From assembly GCA_963753845.1 (NCBI GenBank), contig CAVWEI010000001.1, positions 1-64,000 on the forward strand: a DNA stretch of 64,000 nt. The letters run 5' to 3'. The position numbers and the translations under genes are program-made. The notes under the pieces are model-generated. The model did no database searches. It was not told the origin of the DNA and worked only from the letters and a program-made list of their open reading frames with translations. Positions 62,795-64,000 of the stretch are shown in pieces (within the stretch, counting starts at the first letter, position 1; the number at the start of each line of letters is the position of its first letter). Origin of the DNA: Thiosocius sp963753845 (GTDB lineage: Bacteria; Pseudomonadota; Gammaproteobacteria; Chromatiales; Chromatiaceae).

Positions 62795-63291
62795 CGGAAC
62801 CACGGGTCGGCATCATCATGGGCAGTGATTCAGATCTACCGGTCATGCAGGATGCAGCGGATATGCTGCGGGAGTTTCGCGTGCCTTATGAAATGACCAT
62901 CGTGTCCGCGCACCGCACGCCGAACAGGTTGTACGAGTATGCGCGGACGGCCAGAGAGCGCGGCATCCGGGTGATTATTGCCGGCGCCGGCGGTGCGGCA
63001 CATCTGCCCGGTATGGCCGCAGCGATCACCGAGCTGCCGGTCATTGGCGTGCCGGTGCGGAGTTCGTCGCTGAGTGGGGAGGATTCCCTGCTGTCGATCG
63101 TGCAGATGCCGGCGGGGGTGCCGGTTGCGACCGTGGCCATCAACGGCGCCAAGAACGCCGGTATCCTCGCGACCCAGATCCTCGGCGTTGCCGATCCTTC
63201 CCTGCTGGATCGGGTGACGACCTACAAAAAAGACCTGGAGGCCATGGTGATGGCAAAGGTCGAGAAACTGGCGGCCGACCAGGCCGATTAA
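62791..63291 (+). CDS. purE: N5-CAIR mutase PurE
   Basis: Class I PurE moves the carboxyl group of N5-CAIR to give CAIR. The 166-residue protein has the substrate motif 'GIIMGSDSDLPVMQDAADML', 'VSAHRTPNRLYEYARTA' (catalytic His) and 'IAGAGGAAHLPGMAAAIT'. The start lies in ATGA overlapping the purK stop. Its TAA stop codon forms part of the TTAA target where repeat element B begins, so the inserted element has not altered the protein. Confidence 0.95.
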   Translation: MTEPRVGIIMGSDSDLPVMQDAADMLREFRVPYEMTIVSAHRTPNRLYEYARTARERGIRVIIAGAGGAAHLPGMAAAITELPVIGVPVRSSSLSGEDSLLSIVQMPAGVPVATVAINGAKNAGILATQILGVADPSLLDRVTTYKKDLEAMVMAKVEKLAADQAD

Positions 63292-63535
63292 CCTGCAAAT
63301 TGAATGAAGGGTTCGGGAATCAGGGCGTGATGGGCAAAGCAGTTGAGCTGATCGGTCGAAAAAGCATAGCCGTAGCTATGGTTTGAGAGGGATCGGCGCA
63401 AATGCGAAGTCCAGTGCGGCCTGAGCCCGAACAGGACAAACTGCAACGTTGAAAATAAAGGTCGAAAGCCAACCAATATCCCCTGGCGACAACACGAACC
63501 TCAATATTCGTGTCCGCCTTCATGCAACTTGCAGG
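63292..63535. mobile_element. MITE-like repeat, copy B (244 bp), flanked by TTAA
   Basis: It starts CCTGCAAATTGAATGAAGG and ends CCTTCATGCAACTTGCAGG, inverted repeats of about 19 bp with three mismatches. TTAA occurs directly on both sides (63288-63291 and 63536-63539), as a 4-bp target duplication would; the left one includes the purE stop codon. It carries only short frames (up to about 67 codons on the minus strand), no transposase. TTAA duplication recalls IS1380-like elements, but family membership is unproven. Copy A is at 27620-27751. Confidence 0.8.
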
Positions 63536-63556
63536 TTAATCTGTCTACCCAACGAA

Positions 63557-63589
63557 AAAAGCCCTGACGACCAGGCTGTCAGGGCTTTT
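63557..63589. terminator. Bidirectional rho-independent terminator between purE and nhaD
   Basis: AAAAGCCCTGAC and GTCAGGGCTTTT form a perfect 12-bp stem around a 9-base loop, with A-run on the left and T-run on the right, so it works for both purKE (plus) and nhaD (minus). Confidence 0.85.
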
Positions 63590-63611
63590 GAAGGGTGCCT
63601 CGGCGGCTGCC

Positions 63612-64000
63612 TCAGAATATCCCGCTGTTGATCCACATATGGGTCGCAATGCTGGCGGCGTAGCCCAGCGCGATGACCGGCGCCCATTTGAGGTGGCCGA
63701 AGAAGGTGTACTTCCCACGCGCCTGTCCCATCAGTGCAACACCCGCGGCCGAGCCGATCGACAACAGCGAACCGCCGACACCCGCGGTGAGGGTCACCAG
63801 CAGCCATTGCCCCATCGACATGTCCGGCATCATGGTCAGTACCGCGAACATCACCGGGATGTTGTCGACGACCGCCGACAGTATGCCGACCGCGATGTTG
63901 GCGTTGGTCGCGCCCCAGTCGATGTACATCACCTCGGATGCCATCGTCAGGTAGCCGATGAAACCCAGGCCACCCACGCACAGCACGACGCCATAGAAAA
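63612..64000 (-). CDS. nhaD: NhaD-type Na+/H+ antiporter, C-terminal part
   Basis: Only the last ~129 residues are in the window. They carry 'VVDNIPVMFAVLTMMPDMSM', 'LTAGVGGSLLSIGSAAGVAL', 'GKYTFFGHLKWAPVIALGYA' and 'ASIATHMWINSGIF', which together match the NhaD family of the ion transporter superfamily. It would expel Na+ and help pH and salt homeostasis; a sodium gradient would also suit BicA-like SulP transport. The 5' end is outside the window. Confidence 0.88.
   Translation of the reverse strand, partial: FYGVVLCVGGLGFIGYLTMASEVMYIDWGATNANIAVGILSAVVDNIPVMFAVLTMMPDMSMGQWLLVTLTAGVGGSLLSIGSAAGVALMGQARGKYTFFGHLKWAPVIALGYAASIATHMWINSGIF

Noticed and set aside
63320..63523. 67-codon minus-strand frame inside repeat copy B as a transposase fragment
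   Set aside because: No transposase motif recognised; copy A has lost most of it, so coding is unsupported.

Overview
The window looks like a chromosomal segment of a GC-rich, chemolithoautotrophic gammaproteobacterium that fixes CO2 with form IA RuBisCO in alpha-carboxysomes. The housekeeping blocks (rpsU-yqeY-dnaG-rpoD with a tRNA-Ile2 next to rpoD, divergent tsaD-plsY-folB-folK, slt, dxs, purK-purE) are arranged as in that class. The carbon genes resemble those of sulfur-oxidising members such as Halothiobacillus-type bacteria. A NhaD-type Na+/H+ antiporter at the right edge would fit a saline habitat. No ribosomal RNA, CRISPR array, prophage or complete insertion sequence was seen.

Layout. 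1-18 kb: a partial SYLF-domain lipoprotein-like gene, tRNA-Ile2, the macromolecular synthesis operon on the minus strand, then tsaD, plsY, folate genes, a MASE1-GGDEF diguanylate cyclase, a pteridine reductase, a MidA-like methyltransferase, two lipoproteins, a secreted glycine/proline-rich protein, rsd, and a 786-residue protein whose C-terminus looks like a class III nucleotide cyclase domain. 18-28 kb: slt, an inositol-monophosphatase-family gene, glcF, a DAHP synthase and small enzymes.

28-53.5 kb is a carbon-concentration island. It holds phosphoribulokinase 1, a CbbO/NorD-like VWA protein, a YqhA-family membrane protein, a SulP transporter, and the cso operon (cbbL, cbbS, csoS2, csoSCA, csoS4A, csoS4B, two csoS1, a bacterioferritin-like gene, an acRAF-like gene, mcdA, mcdB). 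After these come cbbR and, on the opposite strand, a Nudix gene, csoS1D, a second SulP transporter and a tightly overlapping dabB - membrane protein - dabA - PII-like operon. Together these would import and hydrate inorganic carbon, build and position carboxysomes, and feed ribulose bisphosphate to RuBisCO. A 16-bp dyad, ATAGA-N6-TCTAT, lies upstream of SulP1 and cbbL, with a one-mismatch copy upstream of SulP2, suggesting a shared regulator, plausibly CbbR.

53.5-64 kb: a secreted protein, an overlapping FAD-oxidoreductase/mnmM pair that could replace bifunctional MnmC, an acyltransferase, dxs, a FIST-domain protein, a second phosphoribulokinase, purK-purE, a mobile-element-like repeat inserted at the purE stop codon, and the end of nhaD.

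Quality warning: rpoD, dnaG, the IMPase-family gene, cbbO-like, yqhA-like, SulP1 and the secreted gene at 53.7 kb all contain frame breaks. Since rpoD and dnaG are essential, most are probably sequencing errors, and I annotate whole genes across them.
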